DNA of 22,779 nucleotides, taken from the NCBI GenBank assembly GCA_947624845.1, contig CANQMB010000006.1, positions 1 through 22,779 on the forward strand. Direction: 5' to 3'. Source of the DNA: an uncultured Bacilli bacterium (GTDB lineage Bacteria > Bacillota_I > Bacilli_A > RF39 > UBA660). The notes beneath the pieces were generated by a model that did no database searches, was not told the origin of the DNA, and saw only the letters and a list, made by a program, of their open reading frames with translations. Both the position numbers and the translations under genes were made by a program. This document shows, piece by piece, positions 15,417 through 22,567 of the stretch. Position 1 is the stretch's first letter; each line of letters begins with the position of its first letter.

Positions 15417-16726
15417 CCTATCTTATTTTAATGATTATACTCGCATCTTTAGGATTTATTTGTTACTACTTCTATGAGAAAGATATTTTATCTCCCTCTG
15501 TAATTTCTTGTGGGATGTTCCTATTTTGTACTTTTTTAGCTTTCCTGGGATTATTTTCTTGGAATGAAGTAAAGAATCTTTCCCTAGAAACAATCGGTAT
15601 CGTTTTAGTAGGCATTATCGCTTTTATCTTAGGGGAATTTTTAGCTAGAAAAACAACCAAAGAAAAAGAAAAAAAGAATTCTAAAGAACTTCAAATTATA
15701 AAAATTGATTCCTGGAAATATGTTTTAAGTATTATAGGGATTGTTCTTACAATTTTCTTGCTTATTATAGAAATTAAAAGAATTTGTGCTTATTATGGAT
15801 TTCAATCGAATCATCTTCCTAAATTACTTGCTTTTTATCGAACGAAGACACCACTATTTAGTACAGATTTAATTACAGATGGAGTCGATGTGAACTTCAT
15901 AGTAAAGCAGATGAAAAAATGTTGTGATGTTCTATGTATTATCTTTATGTATATTGTAGCGAATAATATTTTGGCCAAAGATTCTCCTAAGCGAATTTTA
16001 AAATATAGTATTCCCATTGCTTTAACTTTATTTACTACATTATTAAATTCGGGAAGATCCATGATGATGCATATGTTAGTAGGATTTTTAATGATGTTTT
16101 TAATTTTATTTCAATATAAAAATAAAAAAATACCGAAGAAGGCCTATTTCTATTTAGGCGGAGCTTTAGTGGGTTCTTTATTGTTATTTTATTTTGTTGC
16201 CCCTTTATTGGGTCGTGGAACTAAGATGAACTTTCTACAGTATATTACCTTTTATTTAGGAGCCCCTCTTCCTTCTTTCAACCATTTTTTAACGCATATG
16301 CCAGTTCATGCTCCCTATTTTGGTTTTGAAACATTTTCTGGAATTTATGCTACTTTAAATAAGCTTCATATTGTGGATGCATTACAAATTGGATCGAGAG
16401 AATGGGTGGAATTCAGTGGCTTCAATAGTAATGTCTATATGTCTTTCCGTCGCTTGTTCTTTGATTTTGGAATTGTTGGCGTTTTTATTGGTCAATTTAT
16501 TTTTGGATTTGTCATTTCCAAATTATATTTAAAAATTAAAGATTTAAAATATCCACTTTTATTTTTAATCTATGGTTTTTATGCCTATATATTGATTGAT
16601 CAAATTCGTGATGAACAATTTTTTGGATTATTTGGTAGTACTTTAATTTCTTATTTAATATTAATTAGTTTTTTCTATTTTGTTTATTTCAAACTGAACA
16701 TAAATTTTCGAAAGAAAAAGAAGTAG
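15413..16726 (+). CDS. wzy: Wzy-type O-antigen/capsule polymerase
   Basis: This is a 437-aa protein with about 10-12 membrane segments and no conserved soluble domain, as expected of repeat-unit polymerases. A large extracytoplasmic loop lies around residues 270-350 and contains SFNHFLTHMPVH and EWVEFSGFNSNVYMSFRRLFFDFG, the kind of loop that holds catalytic arginines in Wzy. Immediately downstream of and coupled to the flippase. It would polymerise flipped units at the outer membrane face. Wzy sequences diverge strongly, so the call rests on topology, the loop and context. Confidence 0.8.
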   Translation: MTYLILMIILASLGFICYYFYEKDILSPSVISCGMFLFCTFLAFLGLFSWNEVKNLSLETIGIVLVGIIAFILGEFLARKTTKEKEKKNSKELQIIKIDSWKYVLSIIGIVLTIFLLIIEIKRICAYYGFQSNHLPKLLAFYRTKTPLFSTDLITDGVDVNFIVKQMKKCCDVLCIIFMYIVANNILAKDSPKRILKYSIPIALTLFTTLLNSGRSMMMHMLVGFLMMFLILFQYKNKKIPKKAYFYLGGALVGSLLLFYFVAPLLGRGTKMNFLQYITFYLGAPLPSFNHFLTHMPVHAPYFGFETFSGIYATLNKLHIVDALQIGSREWVEFSGFNSNVYMSFRRLFFDFGIVGVFIGQFIFGFVISKLYLKIKDLKYPLLFLIYGFYAYILIDQIRDEQFFGLFGSTLISYLILISFFYFVYFKLNINFRKKKK

Positions 16727-16762
16727 ATTCTATTTGAAAACTTTACGGAAAGGAGAAAATTT

Positions 16763-17902
16763 ATGATAAATAATGATGTAATTATCATTGGAGGAAATCA
16801 TCATAATATGCTCGGTGTAATTCGAATGCTTGGGGAAGAAGGAATTCATCCATCTCTAATTGTTACCAATCAAAATCGATATGCGTATGTTACAAAAAGT
16901 AAATATGTAAAAGACTATGATGTGATTGCAGAGAATGAAACAGAAATGAGAGAAATTTTATTAAAGAAATACGCCTCATCAGAAGAAAAACCAATTCTTT
17001 TTCCAACATCAGACTTTGCAGCATTATTTATTGATAAAAATTTAAACCTCTTAAAAAAATACTTTATTGTTCCAAGTATAGATAATAAACAAGGCAAAAT
17101 AGTAGAACTCATGGATAAATATAGACAATATCAATTTATAAAAAAATTTCATATTCCTATGGTGGAAACAAAAGAATTAGAAATAGGAAAAGAAATGGAT
17201 AAAGAAAAGTGGCCTTGTCCTTGTATTTTAAAACCGAAGGTTAGTGCTTTTGGAAAGAAATGTGATATTAAAATATGTAATAATAAAGAAGAAATTCTTG
17301 AAGCAATTGAAGAATTCAAGAAAAAAGAATATACGAGTCTTATTGTACAGGAACTACTGGATTATGATTATGAATGTAATATTATTGGTTGTTCTAGTCA
17401 AAAAAAGATTATCATTCCTGCCATAACAAAAAAAATTCGAATTTATCCTAAAAAAAGTGGTAGTGTTACCTTTGGTAAAGTCGTAAAAGTAGAAAAATTT
17501 AATTCCTATATAACGAAGATCATAGAGATGTTAAAAGAAATAAATTATCAGGGCCTTTTTGATATTGAATTTTTTATAAAAGAGAATGAAATATATTTAA
17601 ATGAGATCAATTTTCGTAATAGTGGAAATACTTATGTTTTTATGTATGATCACATCAATTTACCTTATATATGGGTTACTATGATGAAAAAAAGAACGAT
17701 AGAAAATAAAATCAAAAGTAGTCAAGAATATTATTTTCAAGATGAAATGTTAGATATGAAGTCTTTTTTACATAAAGATATTGGTTTTAAAACCTTGATA
17801 AAAGATTGGAAAGATTCTAAAATACATTTGCTTATGAATAAACACGATAGAAAACCAGTAATATATAAGTTTATATATGCAATATTGAGAAGAATGAAAT
17901 AG
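16763..17902 (+). CDS. ATP-grasp ligase in the polysaccharide cluster
   Basis: This is a 379-aa ATP-grasp enzyme, which activates a carboxylate as acyl-phosphate and joins it to an amine or other nucleophile. It has an N-terminal Rossmann-like domain (DVIIIGGNHHNMLGVIRML), the ATP-binding segment with PCILKPKVSAFGKK (153-166), IVQELLDYDYECN (194-206), and the metal-binding region GLFDIEFF ... YLNEINFRNSGN (264-288). Members in capsule loci are thought to attach amino acids or similar groups to sugars, or to make an activated donor. The exact substrate is unknown. An AAAGGAG ribosome-binding site precedes the ATG. Confidence 0.82.
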   Translation: MINNDVIIIGGNHHNMLGVIRMLGEEGIHPSLIVTNQNRYAYVTKSKYVKDYDVIAENETEMREILLKKYASSEEKPILFPTSDFAALFIDKNLNLLKKYFIVPSIDNKQGKIVELMDKYRQYQFIKKFHIPMVETKELEIGKEMDKEKWPCPCILKPKVSAFGKKCDIKICNNKEEILEAIEEFKKKEYTSLIVQELLDYDYECNIIGCSSQKKIIIPAITKKIRIYPKKSGSVTFGKVVKVEKFNSYITKIIEMLKEINYQGLFDIEFFIKENEIYLNEINFRNSGNTYVFMYDHINLPYIWVTMMKKRTIENKIKSSQEYYFQDEMLDMKSFLHKDIGFKTLIKDWKDSKIHLLMNKHDRKPVIYKFIYAILRRMK

Positions 17903-17926
17903 AAGTAAGGAAACGAGGTAGTAGTA

Positions 17927-18883
17927 ATGAAAAAAAGATACTTAAATTTAGATTTAGCGAGAACGATTGCCGTAATATTAATTATTAGTAATCATGTTTT
18001 AAGTGCTATTTATGTGAATCAAACGAACTATGCAGGATGGTTAAGTTCAAATTTATTTGAAAAAATTTTTATTTTAGTTAGCTATATTCTCAGTCGTTTA
18101 GGAGTACCATTGTTTTTATTTATCACTGGAGCCCTTATTTTAGAAAAAGAGTTTAATACGAAGGAAGATATAAAAAAGTTTTATAAAAAAAATCTTTTGC
18201 CCTTAGTACTTTGTGTTTGTAGTTGGAACATTATTTATTATTTCTTTGTACTATGCGTCGATCCTACCTTTCATTTTTCTTTAAAAGATTTAATATATCG
18301 AGTACTTTTTATGGAAAGCTCAGTAATGCCTCATATGTGGTATATGCCTATGATTATTGGTATGTATATCTTTTTACCTTTTGTTTCTATCATTGTTAAA
18401 AAATTTAAATTGAAAGATTTACTATTTCCTCTCCTTGTTGTAACAGTTGCTAGTTTCCTCTTGCCGAACCTTAAAGTATTCTTAACTTTCTTTGGTTATT
18501 CTGCTACCAATATTCAATCAATTTTAGATCTACATTTTGGTGGTGGAGTATATGGAATATATATAATTTTAGGTTACTATTTATACCGGAATCAAATTTT
18601 AGAGAAAATAAAATCACGATATTTATGGCTAATATTCATATTCAGTTGTCTTTTCTCTTGTTGTTATCAAATGATTGGTTATATGAGTAGTAAACCAAAT
18701 ATTGTATATTATGATTTTTTTGGTATTTTAATTGCAGGGATTTGTTTATTTGAATTAATAAGACGTTTTCATCAATTTTCTAAAGATAAATTGAATAAAA
18801 CGATTACGTATCTTTCAAGAAATGCCTTAGCATTATACTTTGTGCATCGCCCACTTGTATATATATATATATATACCGTATAA
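17927..18883 (+). CDS. Acyltransferase 3 family sugar O-acyltransferase, C-terminus cut off by a (TA)n frameshift
   Basis: This multi-pass membrane acyltransferase family (OafA-like) typically O-acetylates surface polysaccharide. The first helix has the family's Arg...His pattern, LDLARTIAVILIISNHVLS (R12, H23). Further helices include PLFLFITGALIL and MPHMWYMPMIIGMYIFLPF. The readable frame stops at 318 aa inside the last helices (ALYFVHRPLVYIYIYTV). Its last coding stretch is a (TA)9 run, and a different frame beyond it clearly continues the protein (next entries). At (TA)10 the product would be about 362 aa, at (TA)7 about 360 aa. So the gene as read here is an OFF or shortened version, probably phase-variable. 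A single sequencing or assembly error in the repeat would look the same. Confidence 0.82.
   Translation: MKKRYLNLDLARTIAVILIISNHVLSAIYVNQTNYAGWLSSNLFEKIFILVSYILSRLGVPLFLFITGALILEKEFNTKEDIKKFYKKNLLPLVLCVCSWNIIYYFFVLCVDPTFHFSLKDLIYRVLFMESSVMPHMWYMPMIIGMYIFLPFVSIIVKKFKLKDLLFPLLVVTVASFLLPNLKVFLTFFGYSATNIQSILDLHFGGGVYGIYIILGYYLYRNQILEKIKSRYLWLIFIFSCLFSCCYQMIGYMSSKPNIVYYDFFGILIAGICLFELIRRFHQFSKDKLNKTITYLSRNALALYFVHRPLVYIYIYTV
18858..18875 (+). repeat. (TA)9 dinucleotide repeat inside the acyltransferase gene
   Basis: Nine perfect TA units (18858-18875) lie within the coding sequence. Gain of one unit, or loss of two, moves the 5' part into frame with the downstream coding segment; eight units would give the third frame. 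Such short repeats change length by slipped-strand mispairing. Confidence 0.9.
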
Positions 18884-19013
18884 AGAATATATTAAGATAC
18901 CCTGCTTAAGATTTTTTTCTTTATATATTGGAATCTTTATTTTAAGTCTCATAATAGTATTTATATTATCCAAAATAAAATTTATTAAAAAACATTTATT
19001 TATAGTAAAATAA
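18876..19013 (+). pseudogene. Out-of-frame C-terminal segment of the acyltransferase
   Basis: Starting at CCG 18876, one frame stays open for 45 codons to TAA 19011-19013. It reads PYKEYIKIPCLRFF, then a hydrophobic helix (SLYIGIFILSLIIVFIL), then SKIKFIKKHLFIVK. That is a typical final helix and basic tail for an acyltransferase 3 protein. No separate ribosome-binding site is seen, so this is the missing end of the gene and not an independent one. Confidence 0.82.
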
Positions 19014-19037
19014 TAAATTTTAGAAAGGGGAAGTACC

Positions 19038-20666
19038 ATGAAAAAACAAAAGATTATGATCTTAGTTCCTCATGAAGATGATGAAGTGAACTTAGTTGGA
19101 GGCCTTCTTCATTTAGATTCTATCGATAAATCAAATTGCTATTTGGTTTTTATGACGAATGGTGATTATGAATTTCGTTGTGAAACAAGAGTGAAAGAAG
19201 CGAAAAAAAGTGCGCAATATTTAGGCATTCCACTAGAAAATGTGATTTTTTTAGGGTATCCAGATCAGGCACCCAAAGAAAAAAATCACCTTTATCATAC
19301 AAGAGAGAATATTTTTTGTTCAATTCATAATCAAAAAGAAACATATTGTCATGGGGCTTTAGATTTTCATTACCAAATATATAAAAAGCATGCAGCTTAT
19401 TGTTATGATAGTTTAATTGAAGATTTTATTTTATTGATCAAAACCATCAAACCAGACGTGATTTTTGTCAATGATTTTGATAGTCATCCAGATCATCGTT
19501 GTTGTTCTTTAAGTTTTGAAAAAGCGTTAGGAATTTATTTAAAGGAAGATTTTTCTTATCAGCCCCAGGTACTGAAAGGATTTGCCTATCCAACTTCTTA
19601 TAAGAGTATGGATGACTTCAAGAATATAAATTTAGAGAGCACGAAATTTAATACGGAACCGCATTCCTACGCTCAAATGCAAAATCCCTATTACCGATGG
19701 GAAGATCGAATCCGTTTTCCAATTGGAAAATCTTGTAGAAATAGATTCATAATTCGAAATGCATGGTATCAAAATATAAGAAAACACCGAAGTCAATCTG
19801 GATTACTAAGGGCATATAGTAAAATAATCAATTCAGATCAAGTCTTTTTTCAAAGAAGAACAGATAATTTGGCGTTGCATGCTCAAATTACAACTTCTTC
19901 TGGAGAATCCAAGTATTTAAATGACTTCATGTTATTTGATTGTAAAAACATTTTAAATGGAAATAATGAAAAACCAGAACTTTTAGATCTTTCTTGGATA
20001 CCAGATTCTCATGATGAAGAAAAAACAATTAAAATTGAATTTCCAAAGCCAAAAGATATAGAAGAGATCGTTTTCTACCAAAATATAAATACAAAATATC
20101 GCATTCAGCATATAGAAATAACTTTTAGTGATCATACGATAGAAAAACAGACTCTTTCAAAAAATTTGGTCAATAAATTTCAATTGAAGAAGAAAGAAAT
20201 CAAGTGGATAGAAATTAAAATATTAGATTCTGATATAGAAAATTCTGGATTTTCTGAAATTGAAATTTTTGAAGCCAAAGAGAGAAAATATCAATTTATT
20301 AAAATTTTGGATGAAGATAATTTTATTTATAATTATTATGATCAAGATTTAAATAAAATAAGTATATATGCTTATAATGGAATCGAATCGAAGTATTTAG
20401 ATTTTAATGATTGCAATTTCTACCAAGATAATGTTAAAATTGAATATGGAAAATTCAATAGGTTAAAAAAAAGAAAGGTAGAATTAAAAATTTCTTTAAA
20501 AGAGGATCCTACCCTAAAAGATACTGTAATTATAAAGAATATGAACGTATTTGCTTGGATAAAATATTATGGGATTCATCTATTGAATGAAATAATTTTT
20601 ACAATTCATTTATTCTCGGTTCGAGTAGTTAATAAAATAAAAAAAATCTATCGAGGAATTGTTTAA
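19038..20666 (+). CDS. PIG-L/LmbE-family deacetylase fused to a discoidin-like domain
   Basis: This is a 542-aa two-part protein. The N-terminal half is a zinc-dependent N-acetylglucosaminyl deacetylase-type domain: PHEDDE (11-16, metal ligands H12 and D15) and SHPDH (149-153, ligand H153). The middle (about 277-412) resembles an F5/8 type C (discoidin) carbohydrate-binding domain: it opens with NLALHAQITTSS, contains TIKIEFPKPKDIEEIVFYQN and ends GFSEIEIFEA. The C-terminal 40 residues are amphipathic or hydrophobic and might touch the membrane. No signal peptide is evident, so it likely removes N-acetyl groups from a lipid-linked sugar on the cytosolic side. A GAAAGGGG ribosome-binding site precedes the ATG. 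Confidence 0.85.
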   Translation: MKKQKIMILVPHEDDEVNLVGGLLHLDSIDKSNCYLVFMTNGDYEFRCETRVKEAKKSAQYLGIPLENVIFLGYPDQAPKEKNHLYHTRENIFCSIHNQKETYCHGALDFHYQIYKKHAAYCYDSLIEDFILLIKTIKPDVIFVNDFDSHPDHRCCSLSFEKALGIYLKEDFSYQPQVLKGFAYPTSYKSMDDFKNINLESTKFNTEPHSYAQMQNPYYRWEDRIRFPIGKSCRNRFIIRNAWYQNIRKHRSQSGLLRAYSKIINSDQVFFQRRTDNLALHAQITTSSGESKYLNDFMLFDCKNILNGNNEKPELLDLSWIPDSHDEEKTIKIEFPKPKDIEEIVFYQNINTKYRIQHIEITFSDHTIEKQTLSKNLVNKFQLKKKEIKWIEIKILDSDIENSGFSEIEIFEAKERKYQFIKILDEDNFIYNYYDQDLNKISIYAYNGIESKYLDFNDCNFYQDNVKIEYGKFNRLKKRKVELKISLKEDPTLKDTVIIKNMNVFAWIKYYGIHLLNEIIFTIHLFSVRVVNKIKKIYRGIV

Positions 20667-20695
20667 AGACATAGAATAGAGACGGAGGAGTAAAG

Positions 20696-22138
20696 ATGAG
20701 AAAGAAAAAAAAATTAAAGGTATACTCTATATTAAGTTTATTATTTGCTATTTATAGTGTAATTAGCTTAGGTGTGTTCAGTTATACATTATTGCGTGCG
20801 GATGTCGTACCAATGAAGTATTTAGCGATGTTTTATGGAATTATTCTTGTAATTTATATTCTCTTCTTTTTAGGTTTTTTTAAAGGAAAGAATAAAGTAA
20901 TTAAAATTATTACTTATTTTATAAGTACTGTATTTTCGATTGTATTCTTAGTGGCTTCTATTTATATTAATAATACAACGAGCTTTTTAGATAAACTTCA
21001 AGGAGGAGATTATCAAATTGTAACGTATTCTGTCGTTGTATCCAAAGAAGGAAATTATAAGAAAGTTAAAGATTTAAAAGATAAAAAAATTGCCTATATG
21101 GATGATGAATATGAAAAGAAAGTCACAAAAGAACTAGAAAAGAAAATAGATTATGAGAAATCTCTAATTTCTAATGTTGGAGAGTTATCTAGTAGTTTAC
21201 TAGCAGAAAAAGTGGATGCAATCTGTGTAGAAAATAGTTACTTAGAGATGATTAAAGAAGAAATTTCTGATTTTAGTAAAAAAACAAAAGTCATTGATAC
21301 TTTTAAAATAAAAGTAAAAAAAGAAAATAAGAAAAAGAAGACGGATATTACAAGTGAACCATTTATTCTATATATTAGTGGAATTGATGGTTATGGAAAT
21401 GTAAATTCACTTCGTGGACGAAGCGATGTGAATCAACTTGCGATTGTAAATCCAAAGACACATCATATTTTGTTGGTCAATACACCACGAGATTACTATG
21501 TACAATTAGCAGGAACTACGGGATTAAAAGATAAGCTAACACATGCAGGAATTTATGGAATTGATAAGAGTATTGCAACATTAGAAGATCTTTATGGAAT
21601 TTCTATTGATTACTATTTAAGAGTAAATTTTGATACTATTATTAAAGTGGTCGATGTGATTGGGGGTATTGATTTATATTCTGATACTGCTTTCAAAGCA
21701 TGGACAAATCCAAATGTTTATATTGAAAAAGGAAACAATCATTTAACTGGTGAAATGGCTCTTGCTTATGCGAGAGAAAGACATGCTTATTCCAGTGGAG
21801 ACCGTCATCGTGGCCAAAATCAACAACAGGTTATTACGACAATTATTGAAAAGATGACTTCATCGACTGTATTGATTAGTAGATATAATGACATATTGAA
21901 TTCGTTAAGTGGTTCTTTCCAAACGAACATGGAAACCAATACAATTAAGAAATTTGTAAAAAAACAATTAGATGATATGAGTCAATGGACGATGGAAACT
22001 TATGGTGTAGATGGAAGTGGAAGTTCAAACTATACGTATAGTATGGGAACTAGTCAAGCTCTATATGTTATGGAACCAAACTATGATACTGTAAAAGAAG
22101 CAAAAAGCAAAATTAACAGTATTTTAAAAGAAAAGTAA
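20696..22138 (+). CDS. LytR-CpsA-Psr (LCP) family wall-polymer ligase with a solute-binding-like insert
   Basis: LCP enzymes transfer undecaprenyl-pyrophosphate-linked polysaccharides or teichoic acids onto peptidoglycan outside the membrane. This 480-aa protein has three membrane helices (about 10-31, 43-63, 68-91) and an LCP catalytic domain (about 222-400). Its marks are RSDVNQL (242-248), VNTPRDYYV (261-269), ALAYARERH (355-363) and DRHRGQNQQQVI (369-380), which include the conserved Arg and Asp residues. Between helices and catalytic domain lies an extra ~100-residue module (105-205: YSVVVSKEGNYKKVKDLKDKKIAYMDD ... SSLLAEKVDAICVENS) that resembles one lobe of a periplasmic solute-binding protein. 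It is the last gene of the cluster and fits final attachment of the polymer. A GGAGGAG ribosome-binding site is present. Confidence 0.9.
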   Translation: MRKKKKLKVYSILSLLFAIYSVISLGVFSYTLLRADVVPMKYLAMFYGIILVIYILFFLGFFKGKNKVIKIITYFISTVFSIVFLVASIYINNTTSFLDKLQGGDYQIVTYSVVVSKEGNYKKVKDLKDKKIAYMDDEYEKKVTKELEKKIDYEKSLISNVGELSSSLLAEKVDAICVENSYLEMIKEEISDFSKKTKVIDTFKIKVKKENKKKKTDITSEPFILYISGIDGYGNVNSLRGRSDVNQLAIVNPKTHHILLVNTPRDYYVQLAGTTGLKDKLTHAGIYGIDKSIATLEDLYGISIDYYLRVNFDTIIKVVDVIGGIDLYSDTAFKAWTNPNVYIEKGNNHLTGEMALAYARERHAYSSGDRHRGQNQQQVITTIIEKMTSSTVLISRYNDILNSLSGSFQTNMETNTIKKFVKKQLDDMSQWTMETYGVDGSGSSNYTYSMGTSQALYVMEPNYDTVKEAKSKINSILKEK

Positions 22139-22140
22139 GA

Positions 22141-22174
22141 AAAAACACTCGGTAAAAAATATCGAGTGTTTTTT
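22141..22174. terminator. Terminator of the polysaccharide operon, usable in both directions
   Basis: An 11-bp stem, AAAAACACTCG (22141-22151) with CGAGTGTTTTT (22163-22173), is flanked by A and T runs. It ends the LCP transcript and would also stop leftward transcription from the promoter inside the invertible-looking segment. Confidence 0.88.
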
Positions 22175-22288
22175 ATGCTTAATAATAAGAAAAATAAACT
22201 ACAAGTGAACAAATAGTATATAATTTAAATTATTTGAATAAAAATAAGAGTATTTCTTATTTTATAAACTTATTTGTTAATGAAAAAA
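22175..22288. other. AT-rich intergenic stretch before the inverted repeat
   Basis: No gene is seen. It holds an all-AT-type hairpin, AAAATAAGA (22241-22249) with TCTTATTTT (22255-22263), and a TATAAT (22219-22224) without a convincing -35. Together with the segment to 22567 it makes about 390 bases without a coding region. Confidence 0.5.
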
Positions 22289-22312
22289 GCCATAAAGTTA
22301 GATACTTTATGG
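22289..22312 (+). repeat. Left inverted repeat (IR-L) of the candidate invertible segment
   Basis: Arm GCCATAAAGT (22289-22298), centre TAGAT (22299-22303), arm ACTTTATGG (22304-22312). It matches the reverse complement of 22528-22551 at all 24 positions. Two ~10-bp arms around a short asymmetric centre is the layout of a tyrosine-recombinase crossover site. Confidence 0.9.
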
Positions 22313-22341
22313 TCTTATTTTTATCATTCTTTTCTATTAAA

Positions 22342-22370
22342 ATTATATAATAAACAGCCATTTTTATCAA
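22342..22370 (-). promoter_or_regulatory. Strong promoter inside the invertible-looking segment, facing left
   Basis: On the minus strand, TTGATA (22370-22365), a 17-bp spacer, then a perfect TATAAT (22347-22342). It is among the best promoter matches in the window, yet leftward of it there is only a hairpin and the back of the LCP terminator, so it drives no gene in this orientation. Confidence 0.75.
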
Positions 22371-22526
22371 GAAATACATCTATATGAGAAAGGATAATTA
22401 GTAAAAAAATAGTCAAAAAATGTCGATAAAAAAAGAAAGAAAAAATAGAAAAAAGCTAGAATAACTAGTCAAATTTTTAGTCAAGAATTAATGAATCCTT
22501 GCTATATCTTTGTTTTATTTAAAAAA

Positions 22527-22551
22527 GCCATAAAGTATCTAACTTTATGGC
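22527..22551 (-). repeat. Right inverted repeat (IR-R) of the candidate invertible segment
   Basis: Arm GCCATAAAGT (22527-22536), centre ATCTA (22537-22541), arm ACTTTATGGC (22542-22551). The arms match IR-L while the centre is its reverse complement, so the two sites differ only in orientation. It ends two bases before the ribosome-binding region of the next gene. Confidence 0.9.
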
Positions 22552-22567
22552 AAGAGGAAATAAACAA

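Larger units (their letters stand above)
22289..22551. other. Candidate invertible promoter segment (phase switch), present orientation likely OFF
   Basis: A 263-bp noncoding segment is bounded by 24-bp perfect inverted repeats and lies directly upstream of a partial surface-protein gene. The only strong promoter inside reads leftward (22370 to 22342), away from that gene. Inverting the segment would place this promoter about 60 bases upstream of the ATG at 22568. Three copies of TAGTCAA (22410-22416, 22466-22472, 22478-22484) lie inside and could be accessory binding sites. No recombinase gene is in the window. Inferred from sequence layout only. Confidence 0.65.

Noticed and set aside
18833..19039. 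Minus-strand open frame opposite the (TA)n region
   Set aside because: It is low-complexity (Ile-Tyr repeats), has no ribosome-binding site and lies antisense to the acyltransferase end, which explains the sequence better.
22410..22484. Three TAGTCAA copies as a standalone repeat system
   Set aside because: Seven-base matches in very AT-rich DNA with irregular spacing are weak; noted only as possible accessory sites of the invertible segment.
22289..22551. Miniature transposable element (MITE) bounded by terminal inverted repeats
   Set aside because: No target-site duplication is seen outside the repeats (TGAAAAAA on the left, AAGAGGAA on the right), and the internal promoter plus the recombinase-site layout fit a switch better. 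A genome-wide copy search could reopen this.
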